Assembly: GCF_021404405.1 (NCBI RefSeq)
Contig: NZ_JABFTV010000011.1
Coordinates: 1-64,000, forward strand
DNA: 64,000 bases
Source of the DNA: Billgrantia aerodenitrificans
GTDB taxonomy: Bacteria; Pseudomonadota; Gammaproteobacteria; Pseudomonadales; Halomonadaceae
Reading direction: 5' to 3'
Each line of letters begins with the position of its first letter. Within the stretch, counting starts at the first letter, position 1. The translations under genes and the position numbers were made by a program. The notes below the pieces were generated by a model that saw nothing but the letters and a program-made list of their open reading frames with translations, made no database searches and was not told the DNA's origin. Of the stretch, positions 1 to 8,830 are shown one piece after another.

Positions 1-37
1 GATGGCGAAGCGGTGACGAGACGCGGGCGAGTCAGCT

Positions 38-71
38 ATCCACAGCCGCTCGCAGGCGAGGGGCTGTGGAT
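38..71. repeat. Long imperfect hairpin near window edge
   Basis: The arms at 38-47 and 62-71 are perfect 10-nt inverted repeats, and 49-53 pairs with 56-60 inside them, so nearly the whole stretch can fold into one stem. On the plus strand a short T-run (73-76) follows. It may terminate a gene lying left of the window. The gene itself is not visible, so the function is inferred. Confidence 0.4.
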
Positions 72-97
72 GGTTTTGCCCCAGGAGTGAAGACGAC

Positions 98-120
98 GAC
101 GCCCGCACGGGGCGGGCGTC
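98..120 (-). terminator. Candidate terminator after pssA
   Basis: A 9-bp perfect stem (98-106 with 112-120) with a 5-nt loop lies 17 nt beyond the pssA stop codon. There is no good T-tract, so it may be a 3' stabilising hairpin rather than an efficient intrinsic terminator. Confidence 0.45.
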
Positions 121-137
121 GAAGATCACGCAGCCAC

Positions 138-1046
138 TCAGCTCGAGGGCGGTGAGTGTTTCATCTTGCGCATGGCGGCAAGCGTCGGGCCGGAAGCCAC
201 GTAGGCGCCGAACAGCAGCAGCAACATCACCGAAGGCTCGACCGAGATCACTACGAAGCCGAGCACGATGGCCAGCAGTACCACGAAAGGCACCGGCCCC
301 TTGAGATCGATTTCCTTGAAGCTGTAGTAGCGAATATTGCTGACCATCAGGATACCGGCGGTCGCCACCACGAACAGCATCAGCAGCTTGAAGCCGAAGG
401 CCTCGGCATCGAAGCTGTGGAAGGTCCACACGCTGGCGGCCACGAAGGCTGCCGCCGAAGGACTGGGGAGGCCGATGAACCACTTCTTGTCGACGCTACC
501 GAGCTGAACGTTGAAGCGCGCCAGCCGCAGCGCCGCACAGGCGACGTAGAGGAAGGCCACCACCCAGCCGGTCTTGCCGATGTCCTGGAGTATCCAGGTA
601 AACGCCACCAATGCCGGCGCCACGCCGAAGGAGAGCATGTCGGAAAGGCTGTCGTATTCGGCACCGAAGGCGCTCTGGGTATTGGTCAGGCGAGCCACCC
701 GTCCGTCCAGCCCGTCCAGCACCATGGCGATGAAAATGGCCACGGCAGCAGCGGTGAAGTCGCCGTTGATACCCGCCACCACCGAGAAGAAGCCGGCAAA
801 CAGGGCTGATGTGGTGAAGAGGTTGGGCAACAGATAGATGCCTTTGCGCCGCACCTTCTTGCCATTCTCGATCGACTCTTCGATCACCTCCGTCTCACGC
901 ACGAAGGCGGCAGCCAGATCCTCTTCGGCCGGCTGCTCCCTCTTGCCCTCAGTGGGGCAAGACTCCGGGGCATTGCGGGAATTGTCGTGCTCGGTGTTGC
1001 GGGGCTCCTGACTCATTCGTCTCGTCCATTGCCAGAATGGGTTCAC
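138..1046 (-). CDS. pssA: CDP-diacylglycerol--serine O-phosphatidyltransferase
   Basis: This inner-membrane enzyme joins CDP-diacylglycerol and serine to give phosphatidylserine, the precursor of phosphatidylethanolamine. The CDP-alcohol phosphotransferase signature D-G-x2-A-R-x8-G-x3-D-x3-D is complete (begins DGRVAR), and it sits among about seven hydrophobic segments. The N-terminal ~60 residues are hydrophilic and poorly conserved in this family. The longest frame starts at a GTG (1046). An ATG at 1016 would remove 10 residues and is equally plausible. It is the membrane, PssA/YnbA-type integral enzyme, not the PLD-type PssA of E. coli. It stands after ilvC on the same strand, with a hairpin between them, so it is probably transcribed separately. 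Confidence 0.93.
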   Translation of the reverse strand: MNPFWQWTRRMSQEPRNTEHDNSRNAPESCPTEGKREQPAEEDLAAAFVRETEVIEESIENGKKVRRKGIYLLPNLFTTSALFAGFFSVVAGINGDFTAAAVAIFIAMVLDGLDGRVARLTNTQSAFGAEYDSLSDMLSFGVAPALVAFTWILQDIGKTGWVVAFLYVACAALRLARFNVQLGSVDKKWFIGLPSPSAAAFVAASVWTFHSFDAEAFGFKLLMLFVVATAGILMVSNIRYYSFKEIDLKGPVPFVVLLAIVLGFVVISVEPSVMLLLLFGAYVASGPTLAAMRKMKHSPPSS

Positions 1047-1118
1047 CCGAAGGTATTAATCACCATTCTACACCGAGATATCGCAGCGGACAGTGCACAT
1101 GCGGACCACCAGAACGCC

Positions 1119-1143
1119 AAGGGCGCGGAAAATCCGCGCCCTT
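1119..1143 (-). terminator. Terminator hairpin after ilvC
   Basis: An 11-bp perfect stem (1119-1129 with 1133-1143) with an AAA loop lies 28 nt beyond the ilvC stop codon. On the minus strand it is followed only by a broken T-rich stretch. It separates ilvC from pssA. Confidence 0.6.
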
Positions 1144-1171
1144 GGGTGCAACACATGCGCCAAACGGACAG

Positions 1172-2188
1172 TCAGTTCTTGGACTTGTCCACCAGCTGGT
1201 TGGCCGCGATCCACGGCATCATGCCACGCAGCTTGGCACCCACCTGCTCGATCTCATGCTCGGCATTGAGGCGACGACGGGCAGTCATCGAGGGGTAGTT
1301 GGTGTTGCCTTCCTGGATGAACATCTTGGCGTACTCGCCGGTCTGGATGCGCTTGAGTGCGTTGCGCATGGCCTGGCGGGACTGCTCGTTGATCACCTCG
1401 GGGCCGGTCACGTACTCGCCATACTCCGCGTTGTTGGAGATGGAGTAGTTCATGTTGGCGATGCCGCCTTCGTACATCAGGTCGACGATCAGCTTGAGCT
1501 CGTGCAGACACTCGAAGTAGGCCATCTCCGGTGCGTAGCCCGCTTCGGTGAGGGTTTCGAAGCCTGCCTTGACCAGCTCGACCGCGCCGCCGCAGAGAAC
1601 GGCCTGCTCACCGAACAGGTCGGTTTCGGTCTCGTCCTTGAAGGTAGTCTCGATGATGCCGCTGCGACCGCCGCCAATGGCTGCGGCATAGGAGAGCGCA
1701 AGCTCCTTGGCCTTGCCGGAAGCATCCTGATGAATGGCGATCAGGTCGGGAATACCGCCGCCCTTGACGAACTCGGAGCGCACGGTATGGCCCGGCGCCT
1801 TGGGCGCGACCATGATCACGTCGAGATCCTTGCGCGGCTCGATCTGGTTGTAGTGGATGTTGAAGCCGTGGGCGAAGGCCAGGGTGGCGCCCTGCTTCAG
1901 GTTCGGCTCGATCTGATTTTCGTAGATCGCCTTCTGATTTTCGTCCGGCGCCAGGATCATGACTACATCAGCCGCCTTACACGCTTCTTCGACGCTGGCA
2001 ACCTTGAGGCCGGCAGCTTCGGCCTTGGCCGCGGAGGAAGAGCCCGAGCGCAGCGCGACGGTGACGTCGACACCGGACTCCTTGAGGTTGTTGGCATGGG
2101 CGTGACCCTGTGAGCCGTAGCCCACGATGGTGACCTTCTTGCCCTGAATGAGGGAGAGGTCACAGTCCTTGTCGTAGTAGACGTGCAT
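1172..2188 (-). CDS. ilvC: Ketol-acid reductoisomerase, class I
   Basis: IlvC uses NADPH and Mg2+ to convert 2-acetolactate or 2-aceto-2-hydroxybutyrate into the dihydroxy acid, the second common step of valine and isoleucine synthesis. The protein is 338 residues, the length of the short class I enzymes. It has an N-terminal Rossmann fingerprint GYGSQG near residue 25, followed by the all-helical knotted domain. The ATG at 2188 has AGGAGC upstream at good distance. It diverges from ilvY across a 179-nt gap with IlvY-like operator elements, so induction by acetolactate through IlvY is the expected control. The acetolactate synthase genes ilvIH lie 1.1 kb away. Confidence 0.97.
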   Translation of the reverse strand: MHVYYDKDCDLSLIQGKKVTIVGYGSQGHAHANNLKESGVDVTVALRSGSSSAAKAEAAGLKVASVEEACKAADVVMILAPDENQKAIYENQIEPNLKQGATLAFAHGFNIHYNQIEPRKDLDVIMVAPKAPGHTVRSEFVKGGGIPDLIAIHQDASGKAKELALSYAAAIGGGRSGIIETTFKDETETDLFGEQAVLCGGAVELVKAGFETLTEAGYAPEMAYFECLHELKLIVDLMYEGGIANMNYSISNNAEYGEYVTGPEVINEQSRQAMRNALKRIQTGEYAKMFIQEGNTNYPSMTARRRLNAEHEIEQVGAKLRGMMPWIAANQLVDKSKN

Positions 2189-2310
2189 GCGTATTGCTCC
2201 TGAAGCGAAGATTGGCGAAGTGTCGTGTCAGCGTTGACGGCCACCCGCGCCGTCTGTCGCGGCGCTGGGAGTCGGCTCTTTCGATGTGGCTACCTTAACG
2301 CCATGCACAT

Positions 2311-2356
2311 GTTGCGTAAAACGCTATATTTGCAACACGACATGCCATCATGTGCA
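2311..2356. promoter_or_regulatory. Candidate IlvY operator region between ilvC and ilvY
   Basis: Three TTGCAA-like half-sites lie here: GTTGCG at 2311, TTGCAA at 2330-2335, and TGCAA at 2352-2356. They form two inverted pairs (GTTGC...GCAAC at 2311-2336 and TTGCA...TGCAA at 2330-2356). TTGCAA-type inverted repeats are the known recognition sequence of IlvY in enterobacteria, and both flanking genes are the expected partners. Assignment as operator is inference. Confidence 0.6.
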
Positions 2357-2367
2357 ATAATCACTCG

Positions 2368-3255
2368 ATGGACATGCGCCCCCTCAAGCAGTTTCTCTCC
2401 CTGGCCGATACGCTGCACTTCGGTCGTGCCAGCGAGCTTTGTCACGTCAGCCCTTCGACGCTCTCACGGACGATCCGCCAGCTCGAAGAGACGCTCGATG
2501 CGCCGCTGTTCGTGCGCGACAACCGCCATGTCGCCCTGACCCGCCAGGGCCAACTCTTTCAGCAATATGCTCGTGAGGCATTGCACCAATGGGAGTTGCT
2601 GCGCCACGCCCTGGGCAGCCAGGCCGGCGAGCTTGCCGGTGAAATCAGCATCTACTGCTCAGTCACCGCCAGCTACAGCTTCCTCTACGACCTGCTCAGC
2701 GACGTCCGTCAGCGCCATCCGCGTATCGAGCTCAAGCTGCATACCGGCGATCCGGCGGAATCGATGGGGCGGGTGCTGGCCGGCGAGGAGGACATGGCCA
2801 TCACGCCGCGACCCCGCAGCATGCCGGCCGGACTGGCCTTCAAGTCGCTGACCCGCTCACCGCTGGTGTTCATTGCCCCGATGGCCCAGGCCGAGTGGGT
2901 TCCCGCCACGCCCGACTCCCCTTCCATCGGGCAGTGGCGCAACGTGCCGATGATTCTCTCCGAGGCGGGACTGTCACGGGAGTATACGGACACCTGGTTT
3001 CGCGCTCTGGGCGTGCCACCCAGCATCTACGCCCAGGTGGCCGGTCACGAAGCGATCGTCAGCATGGTGGGGCTCGGCTTCGGCATCGGCGTGGTGCCGC
3101 GGATCGTGCTCGACAACAGCCCCTTGGCCCAGCGGGTGCGGGTACTGCCGGTGAAACCCGAGCTGCCCCATTACGATGTCGGGCTTTGCGTTCTCCACCG
3201 CCAGTTGAAGAGCCCTCTGATCCAGGCGTTGTGGGACGAAGTCGAGGAGCGCTGA
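2368..3255 (+). CDS. ilvY: LysR-type activator IlvY
   Basis: LysR-family regulator that activates ilvC when its inducer acetolactate or acetohydroxybutyrate is bound. It has an N-terminal winged helix-turn-helix (HFGRA...VSPSTLSR, about residues 17-35) and a C-terminal periplasmic-binding-like effector domain. The sequence closely follows E. coli IlvY, including the opening MD-x-R-x-LK, LFVRDNR and the GGHEA/AGHEA segment. The ATG at 2368 is preferred over the in-frame ATG at 2350 because it matches the family N-terminus; no strong ribosome site is visible for either. Divergent placement next to ilvC supports the name over a generic LysR call. Confidence 0.92.
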   Translation: MDMRPLKQFLSLADTLHFGRASELCHVSPSTLSRTIRQLEETLDAPLFVRDNRHVALTRQGQLFQQYAREALHQWELLRHALGSQAGELAGEISIYCSVTASYSFLYDLLSDVRQRHPRIELKLHTGDPAESMGRVLAGEEDMAITPRPRSMPAGLAFKSLTRSPLVFIAPMAQAEWVPATPDSPSIGQWRNVPMILSEAGLSREYTDTWFRALGVPPSIYAQVAGHEAIVSMVGLGFGIGVVPRIVLDNSPLAQRVRVLPVKPELPHYDVGLCVLHRQLKSPLIQALWDEVEER

Positions 3256-3269
3256 CAGAGCCAGCCAAC

Positions 3270-3293
3270 AAAAAGCCGCCCCGTAGGGCGGCT
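3270..3293 (-). terminator. Intrinsic terminator of ilvIH
   Basis: An 8-bp stem (3274-3281 with 3286-3293) with a 4-nt loop is followed on the minus strand by five T residues. It lies 47 nt after the ilvH stop codon and also sits in the convergent gap with ilvY. Confidence 0.8.
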
Positions 3294-3339
3294 AGACATA
3301 CTGCAGAAGGTAGATTTACGTCACGAACGCAGTCGTAAC

Positions 3340-3831
3340 TCAGAGCGAAAGCACCTTGTCGCCGCGGGCGATACCCGACACCCCGGTCCGCGCCACTTCG
3401 AGAATCCCCACCGGCCCCATGGCCTGCAGGAACGCATCGAGCTTGGGAGCGTCCCCGGTAATCTGCACCGTGTAGAGGCTCGGCGTGACGTCGACGATCT
3501 GTGCGCGGAAGATGTCCACCGTACGTTTGACCTCATCGCGGGCCGCCCCCAGCGCCTTGACCTTCACCAGCATCAGCTCGCGCTCGATGTGGTTGCCCTC
3601 GGTGAGATCGACCAGCTTGATCACGTCGATCAGCTTGTTGAGATGCTTGGTGATCTGCTCGATCACCCGGTCGTCACCGACGGTGGTCACGGTCAGCCGC
3701 GACAGCGACGGGTCCTCGGTGGGCGCTACGTTGAGCGTCTCGATGTTGAAGTTGCGCTGCGAGAACAGCCCTACCACGCGAGACAGTGCGCCCGGTTCGT
3801 TTTCCATGAGAATCGAGATGATATGGCGCAT
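3340..3831 (-). CDS. ilvH: Acetolactate synthase small (regulatory) subunit
   Basis: Regulatory subunit of acetohydroxy acid synthase, 163 residues as in E. coli IlvH. An ACT domain at the N-terminus (residues 2-75, containing NEPGALSR) binds valine and confers feedback inhibition. The C-terminal half is the ALS_ss_C domain that activates the catalytic subunit. Its ATG shares one base with the ilvI stop codon (TGATG at 3829-3833), so the two subunits are translationally coupled. A terminator follows. Confidence 0.96.
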   Translation of the reverse strand: MRHIISILMENEPGALSRVVGLFSQRNFNIETLNVAPTEDPSLSRLTVTTVGDDRVIEQITKHLNKLIDVIKLVDLTEGNHIERELMLVKVKALGAARDEVKRTVDIFRAQIVDVTPSLYTVQITGDAPKLDAFLQAMGPVGILEVARTGVSGIARGDKVLSL

Positions 3832-5555
3832 CAGGTCCGCTCCGTCTTGGAAAGCAGCATGTCACGCATGGAGCCGAGGGGCACCTGCATCGGATAAACG
3901 TGCTCGCGCGGGTCGACGATGACATCGACGAACACCAGCTCATGCTTGTCGGCGAAGGTGCGTTCCAGCGCCGGGCGCAGCTCGTCCATCGTCTCCACCC
4001 GCAGCGCCGTGAAGCCATAGGCCTCGATCAGCTTGGCGAAATCCGGCAGCGACTCCATATAGGAGTGGGCGTGGCGGGACTTGTAGTTGAGATCCTGCCA
4101 CTGGCGCACCATGCCCAGCGAGGCATTGTTCAGATTGATGATCTTGACCCCACCACCGAACTGCTTACAGGTGGAGAGCTCCTGCATCATCATCTGGAAA
4201 CTGCCTTCGCCGGTGACACAGATGACCTGCTCGTCCGGGAAGTTCTGCTTGATGCCCATGGCCGCCGGAAAGCCGAAGCCCATGGTGCCGAGCCCGCCCG
4301 AGGTGATGAAGCGGTTGGGCTTGTCGAACTTGTAGTACTGGGCGGCGAACATCTGATGCTGGCCCACGTCGGTGGTCACATAGGCCTCACCGCGGGTGAT
4401 TTCGCACAGCGCCTCGATCACCTCCTGAGGCTTGAGCTGCTCGCCGGGCTTCGAGGGCTCGTAGAGCTTGCCGCGACGCTCCTCGCGCCAGCCATCGATC
4501 TTCTGCCACCACTCGGTCAGCGCCTCGGGATGGCCGATCTCCTTGCCCTGCACCAGGCTGATCATCTCGTCGATGACGCTGGCCGCCGGCCCGACGATGG
4601 GCACGTCGGCACGCACCGTCTTGGAGACGGAGCTGGGGTCGATGTCGACATGGATGATCTTGGCCGTGGGACAGAACTTGGAGGTGTTGTTGGTCACGCG
4701 GTCGTCGAAACGCGCGCCGATGGCGATGATCAGGTCGGCATGGTGCATGGCCATGTTCGACTCGTAGGAGCCGTGCATGCCCAGCCAGCCCAGACACTGC
4801 CTGTCGCTCTGCGGATAGGCCCCGATACCCATCAGTGTGGTGGTGATGGGGTAGCCGAGCCGCTTGACCAGATCGGTGAGCCCTTCGCAGGCACGCCCGG
4901 TGATGACCCCGCCGCCGGTATAGAAGACCGGCCGCTTGGCCTTGAGCATCATCTCCACGGCTTTCTTGATCTGGCCAGTATGGCCCCGCGCCACCGGGTT
5001 GTAGGAGCGCAGCTTGACCTTCTTCGGATAGACGTACTCGTAGCGCTCGGTGGGAGCGGTCATGTCCTTGGGAATGTCCACCACCACCGGGCCGGGTCGA
5101 CCCGTCGCGGCCAGATAGAAGGCCTTCTTCAGCACTTCGGGAATCTCGGTCGGATGCTTGATCGAGAAGCTATGCTTCACGATCGGCCGCGTCACGCCGA
5201 TGATGTCGGTTTCCTGGAAGGCGTCGTCGCCGATCAGGTGGCTCATCACCTGCCCGCACAGCACCACCATGGGTATCGAATCCATGTAGGCGGTAGCGAT
5301 GCCGGTGACGGCGTTGGTGGCACCGGGGCCGGAGGTGACCAGTACCACGCCTGGCTTGCCGGAGGCCCGGGCATAGCCATCGGCGGCATGGGTGGCCGCC
5401 TGTTCATGGCGCACCAGGATGTGCTTGACCTTGTCCTGACGGAACAGTGCATCGTAGATATGCAGTGCCGCGCCGCCGGGATAGCCATAGATGTATTCGA
5501 CGCCTTCATCCTGCAGGAATCGGGCGATCATATCCGCGCCGGAAAGCAATTCCAC
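3831..5555 (-). CDS. ilvI: Acetolactate synthase large (catalytic) subunit, AHAS III type
   Basis: ThDP-, Mg2+- and FAD-dependent enzyme that condenses pyruvate with pyruvate or 2-ketobutyrate, the first committed step to valine, leucine and isoleucine. Domain order is N-terminal pyrimidine-binding domain (FGYPGG-like YGYPGG near residue 25), central FAD-associated domain, and C-terminal ThDP domain with the GDGSF-like motif here read GEGSF. The open frame runs upstream to 5798, but the GTG at 5555 has AGGGGAG eight bases before it, gives 574 residues exactly as in E. coli IlvI, and begins VELLSGADM like the family. Coupled to ilvH by a one-base overlap. Confidence 0.95.
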   Translation of the reverse strand: MELLSGADMIARFLQDEGVEYIYGYPGGAALHIYDALFRQDKVKHILVRHEQAATHAADGYARASGKPGVVLVTSGPGATNAVTGIATAYMDSIPMVVLCGQVMSHLIGDDAFQETDIIGVTRPIVKHSFSIKHPTEIPEVLKKAFYLAATGRPGPVVVDIPKDMTAPTERYEYVYPKKVKLRSYNPVARGHTGQIKKAVEMMLKAKRPVFYTGGGVITGRACEGLTDLVKRLGYPITTTLMGIGAYPQSDRQCLGWLGMHGSYESNMAMHHADLIIAIGARFDDRVTNNTSKFCPTAKIIHVDIDPSSVSKTVRADVPIVGPAASVIDEMISLVQGKEIGHPEALTEWWQKIDGWREERRGKLYEPSKPGEQLKPQEVIEALCEITRGEAYVTTDVGQHQMFAAQYYKFDKPNRFITSGGLGTMGFGFPAAMGIKQNFPDEQVICVTGEGSFQMMMQELSTCKQFGGGVKIINLNNASLGMVRQWQDLNYKSRHAHSYMESLPDFAKLIEAYGFTALRVETMDELRPALERTFADKHELVFVDVIVDPREHVYPMQVPLGSMRDMLLSKTERT

Positions 5556-5927
5556 TTGTGTATCTCCCCTGGAGGTCTCGAGTGCGATCCGCGCCCTTGA
5601 TGGGCACGGGTTCGAGTGCGGCGGTATGCCGCTGTCGGCCGAGCCGACACCTGATGCCAAACCCTGGCATTTAGCCCTGTTGGGGCCTGCACTCTCATCG
5701 GGAACGCACTGGGCCGATCGCGCTAGCGGTAGCCGGGCGTTCCCATCACGGCGGATCGCCGCGTCGGGGCATTGGCCAGAAGCGGCGGTTGGCCGCATCC
5801 GGTAGTCCTTCGGCGGGTAGAGGCCAATGTGGCCTACCCTTCGCGCGGGGATGGGGGGTTGCCCGCTGGAATCCGCGCCCGCAAATCAGGAACGCTCAAG
5901 ATTCCAACAGCCTTGCGGAAGTGTCAA
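5556..5927 (-). promoter_or_regulatory. Promoter and long leader of ilvIH
   Basis: About 370 nt of untranslated leader precede ilvI. On the minus strand a perfect TTGACA (5922-5927) is followed 17 nt later by GAATCT (5899-5904), a possible sigma-70 promoter with a weak -10. The leader contains small hairpins, for example 5654-5670. I found no obvious Ile/Val/Leu-rich leader peptide. Whether this leader attenuates or binds a regulator such as Lrp cannot be told from the sequence. Confidence 0.45.
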
Positions 5928-5958
5928 CCGTGAGCCGCCACACGGAGGCTGAGGAGAT

Positions 5959-5989
5959 AAAAAAAACCCGCCGGCTAGTGCGGGCGGGC
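5959..5989 (-). terminator. Intrinsic terminator of clpB
   Basis: A GC-rich stem (5967-5972 pairing with 5983-5988) is followed on the minus strand by eight consecutive T residues (A-run 5959-5966). It lies about 80 nt past the clpB stop codon and upstream of the ilvI promoter. This is one of the clearest terminators in the window. Confidence 0.85.
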
Positions 5990-6069
5990 AAGGGGGGTTA
6001 CAGGACGCAACCTACTAGTAGTGTAGCCGTTTGCTGGATCGAGCAGCGGCCAATACGTAACGTTATGTA

Positions 6070-8652
6070 TCAGCGGTGGAACACCAGTTTTTCCTCTTCC
6101 ACCTCGACGTGAATGGTGTCGCCGGGAGCGAAGCGGCCGGCCAGCAGATCCTGCGCCAGCGGGTTCTCGATACGGCTCTGGATCGCCCGCTTGAGCGGCC
6201 GCGCACCGAATACCGGATCGAAGCCCGCCAGGGCAAGCTGGGCCATGGCCTCGTCGCTGACCTCGAGCTGCATGCCATGCTCGGCCAGACGTGCCCGCAG
6301 CCGGTCGAGCTGAATGCCGGCAATCGCCTCGATCTGCGCCTGACGCAGGGCGTGGAACACCACGACCTCGTCGATGCGGTTGATCAGCTCGGGACGGAAG
6401 TGCATGCTCACCACGTCCATCACCGCCTGCTTCATCTCCTCGTACTTGGTGTCGTCTCCGCCAAGACGCTGGATGATGTCCGAGCCCATGTTGGAGGTCA
6501 TCACGATCACGGTATTGCGGAAATCCACCGTGCGCCCCTGGCCGTCGGTGAGGCGTCCATCCTCCAGCACCTGCAGCAGGATGTTGAAGACGTCGGGATG
6601 GGCCTTCTCCACCTCGTCGAGCAGCAACACCGAGTAGGGCTTGCGCCGCACCGCCTCGGTCAGATAACCGCCCTCCTCGTAGCCGACATAGCCGGGCGGC
6701 GCACCGATCAGCCGCGCCACGGAGTGCTTCTCCATGAACTCCGACATGTCGATACGCACCATGGCCTCTTCGGTGTCGAACAGGAAGTTGGCCAGCGCCT
6801 TGCACAGCTCGGTCTTGCCCACCCCGGTGGGACCGAGGAACAGGAACGAACCGTTGGGCCGGTTGGGATCGGCGAGCCCGGCGCGGGAGCGACGCACGGC
6901 GTTGGCTACTGCAGTGACCGCCTCCTCCTGGCCGATCACGCGCCGGTGCAGCGCCTCCTCCATGCGCAGCAGCTTGTCGCGCTCGCCCTCGAGCATCTTG
7001 GCCACCGGGATACCGGTCCAACGCGATACGACCTCGGCGATCTCCTCCTCGGTGACGCTGGAGCGCAGCAGCTTGTGCTTCGAGGTATCGGCCTCGGCTT
7101 CGCTGGACTCGGTGATCTTCTTCTCCAGCTCGGGAATTACCCCGTAGCGCAGCTCCGACATGCGGGTCAGGTCACCCTTGCGCTGCGCCTGCTCCAGCTC
7201 GATCTTGGCTTTTTCGAGTTCCTCCTTGAACTGCCCCGCCCCCTGGATGCTGGCCTTCTCGGCTTTCCAGATCTCATCGAGGTCGGCATACTCGCGCTCG
7301 AGTTCATCGATCTGCTCCTGCAGGCTTTCGAGGCGCTTCCTCGAGGCTTCGTCGGTCTCCTTCTTGAGATGCTCGCGCTCCATCTTGAGCTGGATCAGGC
7401 GGCGGTCGAGGCGATCCATCTCCTCGGGCTTGGAGTCGAGTTCCATGCGAATGCGCGACGACGCCTCGTCGATGAGGTCGATGGCCTTGTCGGGCAACTG
7501 GCGGTCGGTGATGTAGCGGGTCGAGAGCTTGGCCGCGGCGATGATGGCACCGTCGGTGATGTCGACCTTGTGGTGTACCTCGTAGCGCTCCTTGAGCCCG
7601 CGCAGGATCGCCACGGTATCCTCTTCGCTGGGCTCGTCGACCAGCACCTTCTGGAAGCGCCGCTCCAGGGCGGCATCCTTCTCGATGTACTTGCGGTACT
7701 CGTCGAGGGTGGTGGCGCCCACGCAGTGCAGCTCGCCGCGGGCCAGCGCCGGCTTGAGCATGTTGCCAGCGTCCATCGCGCCCTCGGCCTTGCCGGCACC
7801 GACCATGGTATGCAGCTCGTCGATGAACAGAATCACCCGGCCCTCTTCCTGGGCCAGCTCCTTGAGTACCGACTTCAGGCGCTCCTCGAACTCGCCGCGG
7901 AACTTGGCCCCGGCCAGCAGCGAGCCCATGTCCAGCGACAGCACGCGCTTGTCCTTGAGCCCTTCCGGCACCTCGCCGTTGACGATGCGCTGGGCCAGCC
8001 CCTCGACGATGGCGGTCTTGCCCACGCCGGGTTCGCCGATCAGCACCGGGTTGTTCTTGGTGCGCCGCTGCAGCACCTGGATGGTACGGCGGATCTCGTC
8101 GTCGCGGCCGATCACCGGATCGAGCTTGCCGTCGGCGGCACGCGCGGTGAGGTCCAGGGTGTACTTCTCCAGCGCCTCGCGGCTCTCCTCGGCGTTGGGA
8201 TCGTCGACCCGCTCGCCGCCACGCACGCTGTCGACTGCCTGCTCCAGCGCCTTGCGGGTCACGCCGGCCTGGGTCAACAGCTTGGTCACCGCATGGCTCA
8301 GCTCCAGCGCAGCGAGCAGCACCAGCTCGCTGGCGATGTATTGATCGCCGCGCTTCTGCGCCTCGCGGTCGGTGAGGTTGAACAGCTTGATCAGGTCCCG
8401 CGAGGGCTGTACCTCGCCGGTGAACTGGGAAACCTTGGGCAGGTCGTCGAGATGCCCGACCAGGGCGTCACGCAGCCGTGCGGCGTCGCCGCCGGCCTTC
8501 TGGATCAGTGCCTTGATGCCGGTGTCACGGGCATCGAGCAGCGCCAGCAGCAGGTGGCCGGGCTCGAGCTGGTTGTGACCACGGCCTACGGCCAGCGACT
8601 GGGCGTCGGCCACGGCGTTCTGCAGCTTGGCGGTGAACTTGTCGAAACGCAT
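6070..8652 (-). CDS. clpB: ATP-dependent disaggregase ClpB
   Basis: Cytoplasmic hexameric AAA+ chaperone that extracts polypeptides from aggregates together with DnaK. At 860 residues it has the full layout: Clp N-domain repeats (1-145), first AAA+ module with Walker A GEPGVGKT near residue 206, the long coiled-coil middle domain (about 400-520) specific to ClpB rather than ClpA/C, second AAA+ module with GPTGVGKT near residue 605, and the C-terminal oligomerisation domain. GGAGG precedes the ATG. It follows rluD-pgeF as in E. coli, and a heat-shock-type promoter lies in the gap before it. Confidence 0.98.
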   Translation of the reverse strand: MRFDKFTAKLQNAVADAQSLAVGRGHNQLEPGHLLLALLDARDTGIKALIQKAGGDAARLRDALVGHLDDLPKVSQFTGEVQPSRDLIKLFNLTDREAQKRGDQYIASELVLLAALELSHAVTKLLTQAGVTRKALEQAVDSVRGGERVDDPNAEESREALEKYTLDLTARAADGKLDPVIGRDDEIRRTIQVLQRRTKNNPVLIGEPGVGKTAIVEGLAQRIVNGEVPEGLKDKRVLSLDMGSLLAGAKFRGEFEERLKSVLKELAQEEGRVILFIDELHTMVGAGKAEGAMDAGNMLKPALARGELHCVGATTLDEYRKYIEKDAALERRFQKVLVDEPSEEDTVAILRGLKERYEVHHKVDITDGAIIAAAKLSTRYITDRQLPDKAIDLIDEASSRIRMELDSKPEEMDRLDRRLIQLKMEREHLKKETDEASRKRLESLQEQIDELEREYADLDEIWKAEKASIQGAGQFKEELEKAKIELEQAQRKGDLTRMSELRYGVIPELEKKITESSEAEADTSKHKLLRSSVTEEEIAEVVSRWTGIPVAKMLEGERDKLLRMEEALHRRVIGQEEAVTAVANAVRRSRAGLADPNRPNGSFLFLGPTGVGKTELCKALANFLFDTEEAMVRIDMSEFMEKHSVARLIGAPPGYVGYEEGGYLTEAVRRKPYSVLLLDEVEKAHPDVFNILLQVLEDGRLTDGQGRTVDFRNTVIVMTSNMGSDIIQRLGGDDTKYEEMKQAVMDVVSMHFRPELINRIDEVVVFHALRQAQIEAIAGIQLDRLRARLAEHGMQLEVSDEAMAQLALAGFDPVFGARPLKRAIQSRIENPLAQDLLAGRFAPGDTIHVEVEEEKLVFHR

Positions 8653-8673
8653 TCGCTTTCCTCCATCGGGGTG

Positions 8674-8695
8674 GCGGCGCGTTCGGACGCGCCGC
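8674..8695 (-). repeat. Hairpin in the clpB 5' leader
   Basis: A 9-bp GC stem with a 4-nt loop (8674-8682 with 8687-8695) lies between the predicted clpB start site and its Shine-Dalgarno. The Shine-Dalgarno itself is outside the stem, so this is more likely a stabilising structure than a simple RNA thermometer. Confidence 0.4.
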
Positions 8696-8722
8696 TTGGC
8701 CCTGTCGTATCGTTGACAGATT

Positions 8723-8751
8723 CAATGGAGTCAGCGTGGCCGGCTTTCAAG
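8723..8751 (-). promoter_or_regulatory. Sigma-32 (RpoH)-type promoter of clpB
   Basis: On the minus strand CTTGAAA (8745-8751) is followed after 14 nt by CTCCATTG (8723-8730). The RpoH consensus is CTTGAA-13/15 nt-CCCCATnT, so both boxes match well. It lies 70 nt upstream of the clpB start codon. It allows heat-induced clpB expression apart from the rluD-pgeF promoter. Confidence 0.8.
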
Positions 8752-8830
8752 TCGCCGGCCAGGGAAAGGAAGCGAAGGTTGACGTAGATCAGAGCGGCCC
8801 CGGAAGCCGCTTACCGATATGCAGGAATCT

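Noticed and set aside
3900..5600. 566-codon plus-strand frame opposite ilvI
   Set aside because: Shadow of ilvI, which has full family motifs.
6076..8787. 903-codon plus-strand open frame opposite clpB
   Set aside because: It is the antisense shadow of clpB in GC-rich DNA; the composition (many His, Leu, Gln, Gly) is artefactual and clpB is certain.
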